A stretch of DNA of 64,000 nucleotides from positions 4,712,001-4,776,000 of the forward strand of contig NZ_CP068437.1 of assembly GCF_016757755.1 (NCBI RefSeq). The letters run 5' to 3'. The notes below the pieces were generated by a model. The model ran no database searches. It was not told the DNA's origin and saw only the letters and a program-made list of their open reading frames with translations. The DNA is from Shewanella sp. KX20019 (GTDB lineage Bacteria > Pseudomonadota > Gammaproteobacteria > Enterobacterales > Shewanellaceae). The translations under genes and the position numbers were made by a program. The number at the start of each line of letters is the position of its first letter. Position 1 is the stretch's first letter. Positions 8,292-17,585 of this stretch are shown here, piece after piece.

Positions 8292-9818
8292 ATGGCATTA
8301 GCCTGTGTTGAAACCCGCGCCAGTTGTGGCGTCGACGCCCCTCCTGTCACAGTAGAGGTCCATTTAAGTAATGGCTTGCCTGCATTCTCTTTAGTCGGAC
8401 TCCCCGAAGCCTCTGTAAAAGAAGCCAAAGAGCGGGTACGTAGCGCACTGATTAACGCGGGGTTTGAGTTCCCAATGCGCCGCATTACCGTTAACTTGGC
8501 GCCTGCTGACCTGCCAAAACAGGGGGGGCGCTATGATCTGCCGATAGCGATTGGCATTCTCGCGGCCTCAAAACAAATTCCACCTAAGTCGATTGAACAG
8601 CATGAGTTTGTCGGTGAACTGGCCCTCTCCGGTCATGTACGTTATTGCCAAGGGATCCTGCCAGTCATTGTGGCAGCCAGCCAAGCAAACAACCGCCTAA
8701 TACTGCCGATTGATAATCGAGCCGATGCCGAGCTCGTCGGCTTTAATAAAGTGTTATTTGCCACCCATCTACAATCAATCGCTGCTTATTTACATGGTCA
8801 ATCTGAGTTACCCAGCATTGATCTTGGACTGGAATGGATCACCCCAACGAGCAACACTAGCGACGCCAGTAACTGTCTCAGTGAAGTAATAGGCCAACAA
8901 CATGCGAAACAAGCATTAGAGATAGCCGCCGCAGGCAACCACAACCTATTGATGCTGGGTCCGCCAGGTACTGGCAAGACAATGCTCGCCAGTCGCATGA
9001 TGCAGCTGCTACCGCCACTTAATTATGAAGAGGCACTCGAAGTCGCCTCGATTCACTCTGTTGCCGGACACGATATGCAGCCGCAACAATTCTATCAACG
9101 GCCGTTTCGAAGCCCGCACCATACCAGTTCTGCTGTTTCATTAGTGGGCGGTGGCGCTATGCCAAAACCGGGGGAAATATCCCTCGCCCATCGCGGGGTA
9201 CTTTTTCTAGATGAAGTGGCTGAATTTCCGCGCAAAGTTCTCGACTGTCTGCGTGAGCCGATGGAAACCGGTGAGGTGAGTATTTCTCGTGCTGCGGCCA
9301 AGCTTAATTTTTTATGTCGCTTTCAGCTGGTGGCGGCCATGAACCCCAGCCCCTGCGGGGATGTGAATAATGCCAGAGCCAGCAATGAGCAGATCATCCG
9401 CTATTTATCTAAGTTGTCAGGGCCGTTTCTCGACCGCTTTGATTTAACTATTGATGTCCCCAAACTACCTCTAGGTGCGCTCAATAGCAGTGGTACTCAC
9501 GCCGAAACCAGTGCAACTGTCGCTCAACGAGTGCATGCAGCAAGAGAGATTCAGTTATCACGTTCGGGTACGCTCAACAGCGACTTAAGCGGCAAACAAC
9601 TTAAAGATGAGGCGCGATTTAGCGCAGCAGATCTGTTATTTCTTGAGGAGAGTGTCAGTCGATTAGGGTTATCGGTACGCAGTTACCATCGGCTACAACG
9701 TGTTGCTCGCACCATAGCAGATCTGCAACAGGAACAAGATGTATCGCGGAGCCATATCGCGCAAGCGTTAGGTTACCGAGCCGTAGACCGCTTACTGACT
9801 AGCTTAAACCAGTACTAA
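8292..9818 (+). CDS. comM: ComM/YifB-type AAA+ Mg-chelatase-like ATPase
   Basis: A 508-residue protein matching the ComM/YifB family over its whole length: N-terminal Lon-like domain (MALACVETRASCGVDAPPV, then GLPAFSLVGLPEASVKEAKER), AAA+ domain with Walker A GPPGTGKT and Walker B GVLFLDEVAEF, the AMNPSPCGD sensor region, and a C-terminal Mg-chelatase helical domain (SVRSYHRLQRVARTIADL). In naturally competent gammaproteobacteria ComM is a hexameric helicase that extends branch migration of incoming DNA. The ATG at 8292 follows AGGA at 7-base spacing; a TTG two codons earlier is less likely. It is monocistronic here. Confidence 0.9.
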   Translation: MALACVETRASCGVDAPPVTVEVHLSNGLPAFSLVGLPEASVKEAKERVRSALINAGFEFPMRRITVNLAPADLPKQGGRYDLPIAIGILAASKQIPPKSIEQHEFVGELALSGHVRYCQGILPVIVAASQANNRLILPIDNRADAELVGFNKVLFATHLQSIAAYLHGQSELPSIDLGLEWITPTSNTSDASNCLSEVIGQQHAKQALEIAAAGNHNLLMLGPPGTGKTMLASRMMQLLPPLNYEEALEVASIHSVAGHDMQPQQFYQRPFRSPHHTSSAVSLVGGGAMPKPGEISLAHRGVLFLDEVAEFPRKVLDCLREPMETGEVSISRAAAKLNFLCRFQLVAAMNPSPCGDVNNARASNEQIIRYLSKLSGPFLDRFDLTIDVPKLPLGALNSSGTHAETSATVAQRVHAAREIQLSRSGTLNSDLSGKQLKDEARFSAADLLFLEESVSRLGLSVRSYHRLQRVARTIADLQQEQDVSRSHIAQALGYRAVDRLLTSLNQY

Positions 9819-9992
9819 GCAGTATGGACTTAGTGGAACCGTACTTAGATCGACACCTTCAGATCCACTGTCAATAGTTGACTCGCTAAAATAGCTCATT
9901 TGCTGGTTTTATCTGCAAAAATTAACATCTAGATTGAGACAAATCTTTACAACGAGTACTATAGGTCTCCGTTTTTTATCCTGGGGATCTCA

Positions 9993-10898
9993 ATGGGCGC
10001 GATTGTGTCACGCATTACGGGAAGTTTAGCGTTCTTCTTTTACATCATTAATACTATCTTTTGGGTTACTCCCATTTTAGCGTTCAGTATTTTTAAGCTA
10101 ATTCCTCTCACTATTACGCGTACTGCCTGCACCTATTTCCTCGATTTCTGTGCCAGTTCATGGATCCGTTGCAACGGGGTGGTTGAAGACATTTTCCATC
10201 CTGTCACTATTGATGTTCAGGGTGATGCACAACTGTCGCCAAAAGAGTGGTATATGGTGATAGCCAATCACCAAACTTGGGTCGATATTTTAATTTTGCA
10301 GCGGGTGTTAAATGGCAAAATTCCCTTTCTGAAATTTTTCCTGAAACAGCAATTAATCTTCGTGCCGATTTTAGGGCTCGCTTGGTGGGCACTGGATTTT
10401 CCTTTTATGCGCCGCTATAGCAATGCACAGCTGCGTAAAAATCCCAAGTTGCGTGGTAAAGATATCGAGATAACCCGTAAAGCCTGCGCTAAATTTAAAA
10501 GTAAGCCAGTGAGCGTGATGAACTTTGTTGAGGGTACTCGCTTTCATCCCGGTAAACATCAAAAGCAAAACTCGCCTTTTACCCATCTGCTCAAGCCAAA
10601 AGCTGGCGGTATGGCTTTTGCACTATCTGCAATGGGTGACCATATCCACAAGTTGGTTGATGTGTCTATTTGCTACCCCGACAAAGTGCCTACTTATTGG
10701 GAGTTTATTAGCGGGCAAGTTAACGAGGTCAAGGTACATATTCAAGTGCGCGAAATTGGCGAATCGCTACGTGGCGATTATATTAAAGATCGTGAGTTTA
10801 AGATTGAGTTCCAAAACCAGCTGAATCAAATTTGGCAGCAAAAAGATCAAGTGCTTACTGAGTTAGCACAAGTTAAAACATCCAGAGAAGAGGCTTAG
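9993..10898 (+). CDS. YihG-like lysophospholipid acyltransferase, copy 1
   Basis: A 301-residue inner-membrane acyltransferase of the PlsC/LPLAT superfamily. A hydrophobic N-terminus (about 8-40) precedes the catalytic HxxxxD box (NHQTWVDI) and the substrate motif EGTRFHPGKH. In this family it transfers an acyl chain to the sn-2 position of lysophosphatidate; E. coli YihG is the closest relative I recall. It is followed after 6 bases by a homologue of similar length, a tandem duplication. The start is the ATG after a GGGGATCT site. Confidence 0.85.
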   Translation: MGAIVSRITGSLAFFFYIINTIFWVTPILAFSIFKLIPLTITRTACTYFLDFCASSWIRCNGVVEDIFHPVTIDVQGDAQLSPKEWYMVIANHQTWVDILILQRVLNGKIPFLKFFLKQQLIFVPILGLAWWALDFPFMRRYSNAQLRKNPKLRGKDIEITRKACAKFKSKPVSVMNFVEGTRFHPGKHQKQNSPFTHLLKPKAGGMAFALSAMGDHIHKLVDVSICYPDKVPTYWEFISGQVNEVKVHIQVREIGESLRGDYIKDREFKIEFQNQLNQIWQQKDQVLTELAQVKTSREEA

Positions 10899-10904
10899 CA
10901 CAAG

Positions 10905-11846
10905 ATGTTGAATTTTTTACCCGGCTCACTTTTGTATTTTATGAGCACTACTTTACTGATCATCAACACCATTGTCTGGACCACTCTGATCTCACTTGGC
11001 GGGATCATAAAACTGCTGCTGCCTTTTACCGCTGCACGGGTGCTACTCACCCGCCTTATGAACCGCTTTATGTGGGGATGGGCTAGCTGTAATGGCGGCA
11101 TTTTGAGGCTGCTAGCTGATATTGAATGGGATGTTGAAGGCCTAGAAAACCTCGATCAGAAAAGCTGGTACTTACTTATTAGTAACCATTTGAGTGGATT
11201 TGATATTGCAGTGCAAACTTATGTTCTGCGTAATAACATCCCTATGCTTAAGTTCTTTTTGAAACGTGAACTCATGTATGTACCTTTTCTTGGTTTAGGT
11301 TGCTGGGCACTCGATATGCCATTTATGAGCCGAACCAGCCCGGCAAAGTTAAAGAAAAACCCTAAGCTAAAAGGCAAAGATTTAGAGAGCACTCGTAAAG
11401 CCTGTAAGAAGTTTCGCTTTATGCCGACCTCGATAATCAACTATGTCGAAGGCAGTCGTTTTACCGAAGAGAAGCATAGACGCCAAGGCTCACCTTACCG
11501 CTATTTATTACGCCCTAAGGCTGGCGGGATCGCTTTTGCTTTATCGGCTATGGGTGAGCAGTTTACTAACGTGCTTAACGTGACCGTACTCTATCCTGAA
11601 GTATTTAAGAAAGATGCTTTGCATGAAGTCATGCATGGTCGTTTGAAAAAAATTGTAGTGCGAGTAAAAGTCCTTCCTGTACCCGAAGTTGATAATAAGC
11701 GCTACTTCTCAGAGTCGAGTTATCGCGTTGAATTTCAACGCTGGTTAAACCAACTTTGGTTAGAGAAAGATGAAGAGATCCACCAGTTAATGATCAAGCA
11801 TGGTGCACCAATCGAGCAAATAATAGAGAAGAAAGTGTCAGACTAG
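10905..11846 (+). CDS. YihG-like lysophospholipid acyltransferase, copy 2
   Basis: A 313-residue paralogue of the preceding gene, colinear with it throughout: membrane N-terminus, HxxxxD box as NHLSGFDI, shared LKFFLKREL, DMPFMSR, RKNPKLKGKD-like and RPKAGGIAFALSAMG segments, and EGSRFTEEKHRRQGSP. The catalytic boxes are intact, so both copies should be active, perhaps with different acyl-chain preference. It is the last gene of a two-gene operon ending at a clear terminator. Confidence 0.85.
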   Translation: MLNFLPGSLLYFMSTTLLIINTIVWTTLISLGGIIKLLLPFTAARVLLTRLMNRFMWGWASCNGGILRLLADIEWDVEGLENLDQKSWYLLISNHLSGFDIAVQTYVLRNNIPMLKFFLKRELMYVPFLGLGCWALDMPFMSRTSPAKLKKNPKLKGKDLESTRKACKKFRFMPTSIINYVEGSRFTEEKHRRQGSPYRYLLRPKAGGIAFALSAMGEQFTNVLNVTVLYPEVFKKDALHEVMHGRLKKIVVRVKVLPVPEVDNKRYFSESSYRVEFQRWLNQLWLEKDEEIHQLMIKHGAPIEQIIEKKVSD

Positions 11847-11865
11847 ATGCTTATAGTTGAATACG

Positions 11866-11890
11866 AAGGTGCACTCAGTGCACCTTTTTT
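11866..11890 (+). terminator. intrinsic terminator after the acyltransferase pair
   Basis: A perfect stem GGTGCAC / GTGCACC with a TCA loop, followed by six T residues, 20 bases after the stop codon of the second acyltransferase. Confidence 0.85.
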
Positions 11891-12218
11891 GTTGCTTGAT
11901 ATTCACGCTAATCATGAAGCTATGCAGCACTAACCTCAAAGAAGCTGTAGATAGATAATGCCTCCCGTTCTCGGCTCTTCATACAAGCTTTTGCTTAATC
12001 ATAATGCCCATCCAAAAGCAGCCTTACCAACCAAACGCTTTACCCAACATAATCAACACCTTGCACTAAATAAGTGATTTATCCAATAGATCTCACCAAA
12101 TGTCATCATAAAAACCATGTGATATTGTGAACTCGGCACCTAGACAGCAATACTTTCGACCTATATATTGATAGCCAACTTAACATTTACTCAACACCCG
12201 CTTCACAAGGTATCTTTC
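11891..12218. other. intergenic stretch without a supported gene
   Basis: About 330 bases between the acyltransferase terminator and the small lipoprotein gene. It must include that gene's promoter. I see no RNA gene, repeat or conserved motif. Confidence 0.4.
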
Positions 12219-12629
12219 ATGTCTGTCAATTCCCCCAAGCTAAAAAATGCCTCTTTGGCGTATTTACTATTGATATCCACGTCGCTACTAGGTTGCACGA
12301 ACATCACCAACCAGCCAGCTCCTCGTATTCTAGATATTGATAGCACAAGCTTTGCTAAGTATTGGGTAGCAAAAGACAAGTTAATTCATTGGCAGAAAAG
12401 TTTACATACGACCTCAGAAGTTGATATTGAGTTGACAGGGACTCAATACCTAGTCTCCTTCGTCGTTGATAGTGACGGACAGATGCAACAACTAGAAATA
12501 ATCAACAGCACAACGGGAGAACTTCTCGATAAAGCGCGCACAGCCAAGGCATCTGAACAACAGTTTCATCCAACAGTGCAAAATAGTAGCCATCAAGCTG
12601 TGCGGATTAGCACCAGCTTTCGATTATAG
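12219..12629 (+). CDS. small lipoprotein with a TonB C-terminal-like domain
   Basis: A 136-residue protein starting at the ATG after AAGG (8-base spacing); an upstream in-frame ATG would add 17 residues without a good ribosome site. The signal peptide ends in the lipobox LLGC. The rest (about 60-136) resembles the C-terminal domain of TonB-like proteins: YLVSFVVDSDGQMQQLEII, then LLDKARTAK and a final beta strand. This fold occurs in TonB and in unrelated envelope proteins, so no uptake role is claimed. It has its own terminator. Confidence 0.6.
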   Translation: MSVNSPKLKNASLAYLLLISTSLLGCTNITNQPAPRILDIDSTSFAKYWVAKDKLIHWQKSLHTTSEVDIELTGTQYLVSFVVDSDGQMQQLEIINSTTGELLDKARTAKASEQQFHPTVQNSSHQAVRISTSFRL

Positions 12630-12660
12630 AACTAGGTAACAAGCAGTAAAAAGCAGCCAC

Positions 12661-12690
12661 AAAAAAGCTCCCATTGGGAGCTTTTAGTTT
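12661..12690. terminator. bidirectional terminator between the lipoprotein gene and ilvE
   Basis: The stem AAAAGCTCCC / GGGAGCTTTT with an ATTG loop has an A-run before it and T-rich sequence after it, so it can serve both convergent genes. Confidence 0.8.
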
Positions 12691-12709
12691 TTAGCACAAC
12701 GCAGCAGTA

Positions 12710-13798
12710 TTACACTCGTCGCTCAACCAGTTTAACCCAGCCTTCAGGCCCTGCTATATGACCCTTTTGGATCTCTGTTAGCACGTTGTAGATGCGCTTA
12801 GTATGCTCTCCCACATTACCATCACCGACGGTGACGATGCGGTTATCTTCAAAGATATAAGAGCCGACAGGCGATACAACTGCTGCTGTACCAAAGCCGC
12901 CCGCTTCAATGATTTCGCCTGATTCTATATCGGCAATAAATTGATCCAGCATCACTGTTTCTTGGCGAACGTCGCAACCAAGTAATTCACCTAGGTCGAG
13001 AATTGATTGTGAAGTAATAGACTTCAAGATGGTGTCGGTGAACTTAGGGATGATGATGCTGCCATCTTTAAGCACATGAAAGTGGTTCATCGCACCCACC
13101 TCTTCAATCTGCTTGTTGTTAGCATCTAAATAAAGCACCTGCGCAGCACCATACTCCGCCGCCGCCTTACCCGCTTTTAATGATGCAGCATAGTTGCCAG
13201 CCGCTTTAGAGGCGCCAGTTCCGCCAGACACTGCACGGTGGAAGCGTTCACTGATCAGCAGACGAATCGCTTTATCAAAGCCATCACTGTAATAAGGACC
13301 ACTCGGGCTAAGCATCACGCAGAAAGTGTACTGCTCGCTCGGGCTCACCGACAATCTATCTTCAGTCGCAAACACAAAAGGGCGAATATAAAGACAGGCG
13401 TCTTCCTGCATGGGGAACCACAATCTATCGACATCAATTAAGGCATTAATGGCTTCTATTTGCAGTGATTCTGGAATCGCGGGGATACAGATAATATCAG
13501 CAGAACGGTTTAAGCGTTCGGCGTTTTTATCAATTCGAAAGGTGTAAATTTCACCATCTTCATGTTGGAATGCTTTAGCGCCCTCAAACACAGATTGGCC
13601 ATAATGCAATGCAATTGCACCTGGCGCGACTTGAAATGGGCCGTATGGCACCACTCTAGGATCACACCACTGACCATCGCGATAATCCATTAAAAACATA
13701 TGGTCAGTTCTGAGGTTACCGAAACCAACATTTGTGCTTGGTTGGAACTGCTCTGTACGGCGCTCTAACGCAGGTTTTAAATTATAGTTTATTTGCAT
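12710..13798 (-). CDS. ilvE: branched-chain amino acid aminotransferase
   Basis: A 362-residue class-IV PLP aminotransferase of the longer BCAT type II form. Family landmarks: GPFQVAPGAIALHYGQSVFEGAKAF-like N-terminal segment, YIRPFVFATE, GTGASKAAGNYAASLKAG (the region around the active-site Lys) and VGAMNHFHVLKDG. It exchanges the amino group between glutamate and the keto acids of leucine, isoleucine and valine, as the last biosynthetic or first catabolic step. It stands alone, convergent with the upstream lipoprotein gene. Confidence 0.9.
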   Translation of the reverse strand: MQINYNLKPALERRTEQFQPSTNVGFGNLRTDHMFLMDYRDGQWCDPRVVPYGPFQVAPGAIALHYGQSVFEGAKAFQHEDGEIYTFRIDKNAERLNRSADIICIPAIPESLQIEAINALIDVDRLWFPMQEDACLYIRPFVFATEDRLSVSPSEQYTFCVMLSPSGPYYSDGFDKAIRLLISERFHRAVSGGTGASKAAGNYAASLKAGKAAAEYGAAQVLYLDANNKQIEEVGAMNHFHVLKDGSIIIPKFTDTILKSITSQSILDLGELLGCDVRQETVMLDQFIADIESGEIIEAGGFGTAAVVSPVGSYIFEDNRIVTVGDGNVGEHTKRIYNVLTEIQKGHIAGPEGWVKLVERRV

Positions 13799-13914
13799 TG
13801 CATACCACCTTGAATACTGACTGAGCAGACTATGCAGTGGTCACAAAAAAGTCAAGCTAAACGCGGGCTAGCATTAAGATCTTCAAGCCCTAACCTGTAA
13901 AGCTAAAAACGCAT

Positions 13915-14697
13915 TTAGCTGCGCGCTTTCCCTTTACAATGTGACAGTTTACCAATCGCTAAACAGGTGTCACAGGTGCCGATTTTCCCCTCAGTGCGTT
14001 CTAAAAAGCCCTTCACTCGCAATGACAAGTCTTGCATCTGCTCTTGAGTAATTGGTTTACGCCACTGGTATCGATTCATAATGCGACTGACATGTCTAAA
14101 CCAAGTAGTATCATCCGCAACAAAGTATTCCTCCTCCATCAAACGGCTCTGATAAGAAGACGTTGCTCCAGCTAAAAAGAAATATATCGCCTGGCTCAAG
14201 TCACTAATATCTGTATCGGTTGCTTTTAGCTCCCCTAATTCAACAGCATCTTCTAATGGTTGTTTAATTCTACTCCAAAACAAATTAACTCTACTTTTTA
14301 AAATAGATATTTTTTCTGGGCTTGCTAATTGCCAAAACATACTATTAATAGACACAAGTCTCAAAATATTAAATATTGGGCTTCTCTTCACTATTTCGAA
14401 TGTGAATATTATCGCCAGCAGAGATTTATCATTAATAGTGATTGATGGATTTTCTTTTAAAAATAATGGTATCTGGCTTGATGTTGTATTCCTAAGAAAT
14501 AAACAAACTAATACATCTTCTTTCGATTCAAAGTATTTATAGAGAGTATTAGTTGAGCAGCCAGCACCTTTGGATATTTGAGAAAACCTAAATGATACAA
14601 CACCTTGAGTATCAACAAGAGACTCTGCTATATCGAGTAACTGATTACACCTAATAGCATCAGCATGAGTGTTAGGGCATTGCATACACAGTTCCAA
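13915..14697 (-). CDS. TetR-family regulator of reductase module 1, with Cys-rich tail
   Basis: A 260-residue regulator with a TetR helix-turn-helix (about residues 14-62; FSQISKGAGCSTNTLYKYF then ESKEDVLVCLFLR) and a ligand-binding domain. Odd features are cysteines at both ends: MELCMQCP and RCNQLLD at the start and CDTCLAIGKLSHCKGK at the end, with a CxxC. A paralogue with the same layout sits in front of module 2. It is divergent from the flavoprotein gene, so it probably controls that operon. The Cys motifs suggest metal, thiol or electrophile sensing, which is my inference. The local coding sequence is AT-rich. Confidence 0.8.
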   Translation of the reverse strand: MELCMQCPNTHADAIRCNQLLDIAESLVDTQGVVSFRFSQISKGAGCSTNTLYKYFESKEDVLVCLFLRNTTSSQIPLFLKENPSITINDKSLLAIIFTFEIVKRSPIFNILRLVSINSMFWQLASPEKISILKSRVNLFWSRIKQPLEDAVELGELKATDTDISDLSQAIYFFLAGATSSYQSRLMEEEYFVADDTTWFRHVSRIMNRYQWRKPITQEQMQDLSLRVKGFLERTEGKIGTCDTCLAIGKLSHCKGKARS

Positions 14698-14871
14698 TAA
14701 ATACCTTATATTAATATATTACGAAACCACATATATATAGATAGTGAAAAGAAACATTTTCTTGATGGGCTACACAAAAAACTTTCCCAACGAATACAAA
14801 GTGTGATTTCAAGCATGATCAGCGGCAAAGTATAAGCATATTGTTACCTCAAGTTAATTGGAGACTCAAAT
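14698..14871. promoter_or_regulatory. divergent control region of reductase module 1
   Basis: A 174-base region shared by the TetR gene and the flavoprotein operon. It holds a 12-base palindrome TATATTAATATA (14707-14718), a candidate operator but low in complexity, and ACGAATACAAAGTGTGA (14790-14806), which shares ACGAATA with the element found twice in module 2. GGAG lies before the flavoprotein ATG. Confidence 0.45.
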
Positions 14872-16374
14872 ATGCAAACAAGACGTTCATTTTTAAAGTT
14901 TGGTGCTGGAGCCGCTGCTATTGGTGCATTATCACCTCTTTCAGTAAGTGCAAATTCTTCTAATATAAAATGGGATGAAGAACACGAAATAATTATTGTA
15001 GGTTCAGGTTTTGCTGGGTTAGCAGCCGCTGTTGAAGCGGGCAAGTTAGGCGCAAAAGATATTGTCATATTTGAAAAACTAGGCGTATACGGTGGCAATA
15101 GTACTTTAAACGCTGGCCAAGCCTGCTTCGCCAATACTGACCTGCAAAAGAAGCTCGGTATTGAAGATAGCGCAGAACTAATGGTGCAAGACCAACTTAA
15201 ATCAGGTCGTGGCTACGCCAGTGAACAATTACTAAAGCACAGTGCAGAGCTAGGCCCATATATTTACCAGCTTACTAAAGATTGTGGTTGCGTATATCGC
15301 GACCACATCATCAACACGGGCGGCACTAGTGCCACACGTAGTCACCAAGTGGTTGAACGTAGTGGCGCTGGATTTATTCGCCCTATGCTAAAAACAGCAC
15401 GTAGCTACGGGGTTAAAACCAAAATTCGTCACAAATTTGAACATCTAATCACCGCTAAAGACGGTAAAGTTCTAGGTATTCAAGTGCGTCGCGGCTATCA
15501 CTTCGGACATGAAGATTCTGGAGAACTAATCAATGTAAAAGCAGAGAAAGGTGTATTGATTGCCACAGGTGGCTTTGGGGCTAACGTTAGTTTCCGCCAA
15601 GCGCTTGATCCAAACCTAGGCAGCGAAGTGGGCTGCACTAATGCTCGCGGCGCTACCGGTGACGGCCTGATTGCTATGCTGGCAGAAGGCGCTATGCCTA
15701 TTCATTTGAGCTTCATTCAATCAGGCCCTTGGGCTTCTCCAGATGAAGGCGGCTTTGGCTACGGCGCTGGCTTCTCCCTATATAACTTCCCACACTCTAT
15801 CGCGATTGACCGCAATACCGGGCGGCGCTTTATGAATGAAACAGCGGATCGTAAGACTCGTGCTGATTTAGAGGTTCAGCGTCGTGATAAAGATGGCAAT
15901 CCTAATCCCGCACTGCTTATTGCCCCAAAGCATGAAGCGCAAAAAGATCCGTCAATGGCAAATGTTCTCAAGTACAACGTGGCTTGGGAGTTCGACAGTG
16001 TGGAAGCCATTGCCAAGCATTTCGACCTACCTAAAAAAGAGCTTAAAGCCCAGATAGATGACTGGAACAAGTATGTCAAAACTGGTGAAGATCCTCAGTT
16101 TGGAAAGCGGATGAACATGAGCACTGGCATCTACCTTACCGCGCCATTTATTGTGCAACGCTTATGGCCAAAAGTGCACTACTGCCAAGGCGGCATTCAG
16201 ATTAACGCTAAAGCTGAGGTCATTGCCGCTAAAACAGGTAAGAACATTCCAGGCCTATATGCCGCAGGTGAAGTATCGGGTGGCGTACACGGTGTAAGTC
16301 GTCTTGGTGGTTGTTCAACTCCTGAGTGTATGGCATTCGGTGTTACTGCAGCTCGTTCAATGATGAAGGCATAA
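14872..16374 (+). CDS. Tat-exported FAD-dependent reductase, flavocytochrome c flavin subunit (module 1)
   Basis: A 500-residue periplasmic flavoprotein of the fumarate/urocanate/methacrylate reductase family. A twin-arginine signal (RRSFLKF at 5-11) leads into the FAD-binding motif GSGFAG (44-49), the GATGDG loop, RRFMNE, and the C-terminal YAAGEVSGGVHGVSRLGG region; the Arg of SRLGG matches the substrate-binding Arg of Fcc3. Where fumarate reductases have an HTMGG His, this protein has YCQGG, so fumarate is an unlikely substrate. It has no heme domain of its own; the tetraheme cytochrome is the next gene, 11 bases downstream. Reaction inferred: reduction of an alpha,beta-unsaturated carboxylate as respiratory acceptor. 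Confidence 0.85.
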   Translation: MQTRRSFLKFGAGAAAIGALSPLSVSANSSNIKWDEEHEIIIVGSGFAGLAAAVEAGKLGAKDIVIFEKLGVYGGNSTLNAGQACFANTDLQKKLGIEDSAELMVQDQLKSGRGYASEQLLKHSAELGPYIYQLTKDCGCVYRDHIINTGGTSATRSHQVVERSGAGFIRPMLKTARSYGVKTKIRHKFEHLITAKDGKVLGIQVRRGYHFGHEDSGELINVKAEKGVLIATGGFGANVSFRQALDPNLGSEVGCTNARGATGDGLIAMLAEGAMPIHLSFIQSGPWASPDEGGFGYGAGFSLYNFPHSIAIDRNTGRRFMNETADRKTRADLEVQRRDKDGNPNPALLIAPKHEAQKDPSMANVLKYNVAWEFDSVEAIAKHFDLPKKELKAQIDDWNKYVKTGEDPQFGKRMNMSTGIYLTAPFIVQRLWPKVHYCQGGIQINAKAEVIAAKTGKNIPGLYAAGEVSGGVHGVSRLGGCSTPECMAFGVTAARSMMKA

Positions 16375-16385
16375 GGAATATTACG

Positions 16386-16739
16386 ATGAAAAAAATCAAC
16401 ACTTTACTTGTGCTTATTCTAGGTGGCTGTATCGCATTATCTGCACAAGCTCGCGACAAACGTGATTACCACGAAATGGTCTACGACTCAGGTTGTAAAA
16501 CCTGTCATGACCAAGGTATGAAAGCCTTCCCATCAGACAATTCTTGCCTGCAATGCCATGACATGAGTGAACTGGCCGAACAAACAAAGCGTGAAGGCCA
16601 TGAAGCAAGACAAAACCCACATGACAGCATGCATTACGGCCAAGAAGCACCTTGTATGGAATGTCACGGAGAGCATAAACCAAAGCAAGCCATCTGCATG
16701 GATTGCCACAACTTTGATTTCCCCAAATTTAAGCAATAA
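16386..16739 (+). CDS. periplasmic tetraheme cytochrome c (module 1)
   Basis: A 117-residue protein with a signal peptide (about 1-22, ending AQA) and four heme-binding CxxCH motifs: CKTCH, CLQCH, CMECH and CMDCH. The spacing and size match the heme domain of Shewanella flavocytochrome c, here a separate polypeptide. It should carry electrons from the membrane quinol dehydrogenase (CymA type in Shewanella) to the flavoprotein encoded just upstream. The ATG at 16386 follows AAGGA; earlier in-frame codons overlap the flavoprotein gene. Confidence 0.9.
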   Translation: MKKINTLLVLILGGCIALSAQARDKRDYHEMVYDSGCKTCHDQGMKAFPSDNSCLQCHDMSELAEQTKREGHEARQNPHDSMHYGQEAPCMECHGEHKPKQAICMDCHNFDFPKFKQ

Positions 16740-16770
16740 AAACTGAAAAATCTAAAACATAAAGGAATAA

Positions 16771-17511
16771 ATGATGAAAAAACTACTCGCGATGTCTGCC
16801 ATTCTAGTTACAGGTTGCGCTGTTGCAGGTGATAAGCCCGCTGATAAACCTTGGCATAATGATAAGCCAACGCTATCAACGATTAATGCACCAACCAAGG
16901 TTATGCCAATGGTGTGTAAGCAAGAACAAGCTATGGCCTATCTCAAGGAGCTTCAATCTGGCGCCAAAGATATCTACAACATCAAGTCAAACGATCATGG
17001 TGGTAAGGGTGCCAATGAATCTGGTTGGTTAACTTGGCGTGTAGATGACCCGAGCAACCTAATCCCTTGTCCTGAAGGCGGCGCAAGTGCAACGGAAGTA
17101 GGCATGTGCTGGAAAGAGCTTAACGACGAACCTACGGTTATTGGTTTAGTGCGTGTAGCACCAGGTACTGCCGCGCCACATTACCACCGTGAAATGGAAT
17201 GCTACTACGGCATAAGCGGCCAAGGGTTAACTTGGGCACAGGAGCGTATGCAACCATTTGGTCCTGAAGACTACATAGAGATTCCAAGTAAAGCGATGCA
17301 CTACACGCCTAACACTTATGATGACCAAGATTTGATCTACATGTACTGGTTCCCACTTGATGGCAAGTTCTCAACATTCAAATATCAATGGCCACAAGAT
17401 GTAGGACCAGGTGAGCAATTGATGTTTGATTTCATTCCATACACTGACTCTAAGTTAGTACGCTCAGGTAACGGTGGTTACGGTTGGGATGTAGTTAAAA
17501 AGTCTAAGTAA
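16771..17511 (+). CDS. secreted cupin, possible lyase or isomerase (module 1)
   Basis: A 246-residue exported protein (the second ATG, 16774, has better spacing to AAAGGA). The signal ends either at a lipobox VTGC (C16) or after AVA. The C-terminal half is a cupin: HYHREMECYY gives H137, H139, E143 and Y145, and PSKAMH gives H177. The pattern H-x-H-x(3)-E-x-Y with the last His 32 residues after the Tyr equals, from memory, the metal and catalytic residues of the DMSP lyase DddK (H56, H58, E62, Y64, H96). Part of this is common to all cupins, so DMSP lyase is only one candidate. It lies in the operon with the reductase and cytochrome, and a paralogue sits in module 2. Confidence 0.75.
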   Translation: MMKKLLAMSAILVTGCAVAGDKPADKPWHNDKPTLSTINAPTKVMPMVCKQEQAMAYLKELQSGAKDIYNIKSNDHGGKGANESGWLTWRVDDPSNLIPCPEGGASATEVGMCWKELNDEPTVIGLVRVAPGTAAPHYHREMECYYGISGQGLTWAQERMQPFGPEDYIEIPSKAMHYTPNTYDDQDLIYMYWFPLDGKFSTFKYQWPQDVGPGEQLMFDFIPYTDSKLVRSGNGGYGWDVVKKSK

Positions 17512-17585
17512 ATACACTTAGAACTCCTGATTTCCCCACCTCCCAATGAGAATGAGGTCGAGTTAAATTGGTCTCATTATATAAT

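Noticed and set aside
14707..14718. TATATTAATATA palindrome as the TetR operator
   Set aside because: Low-complexity AT sequence; a palindrome of this type arises easily by chance and is not repeated in module 2.
14790..14815. TGTGATTTCAAGCATGA as a CRP site
   Set aside because: Only the left half fits TGTGA; the right half is not TCACA.
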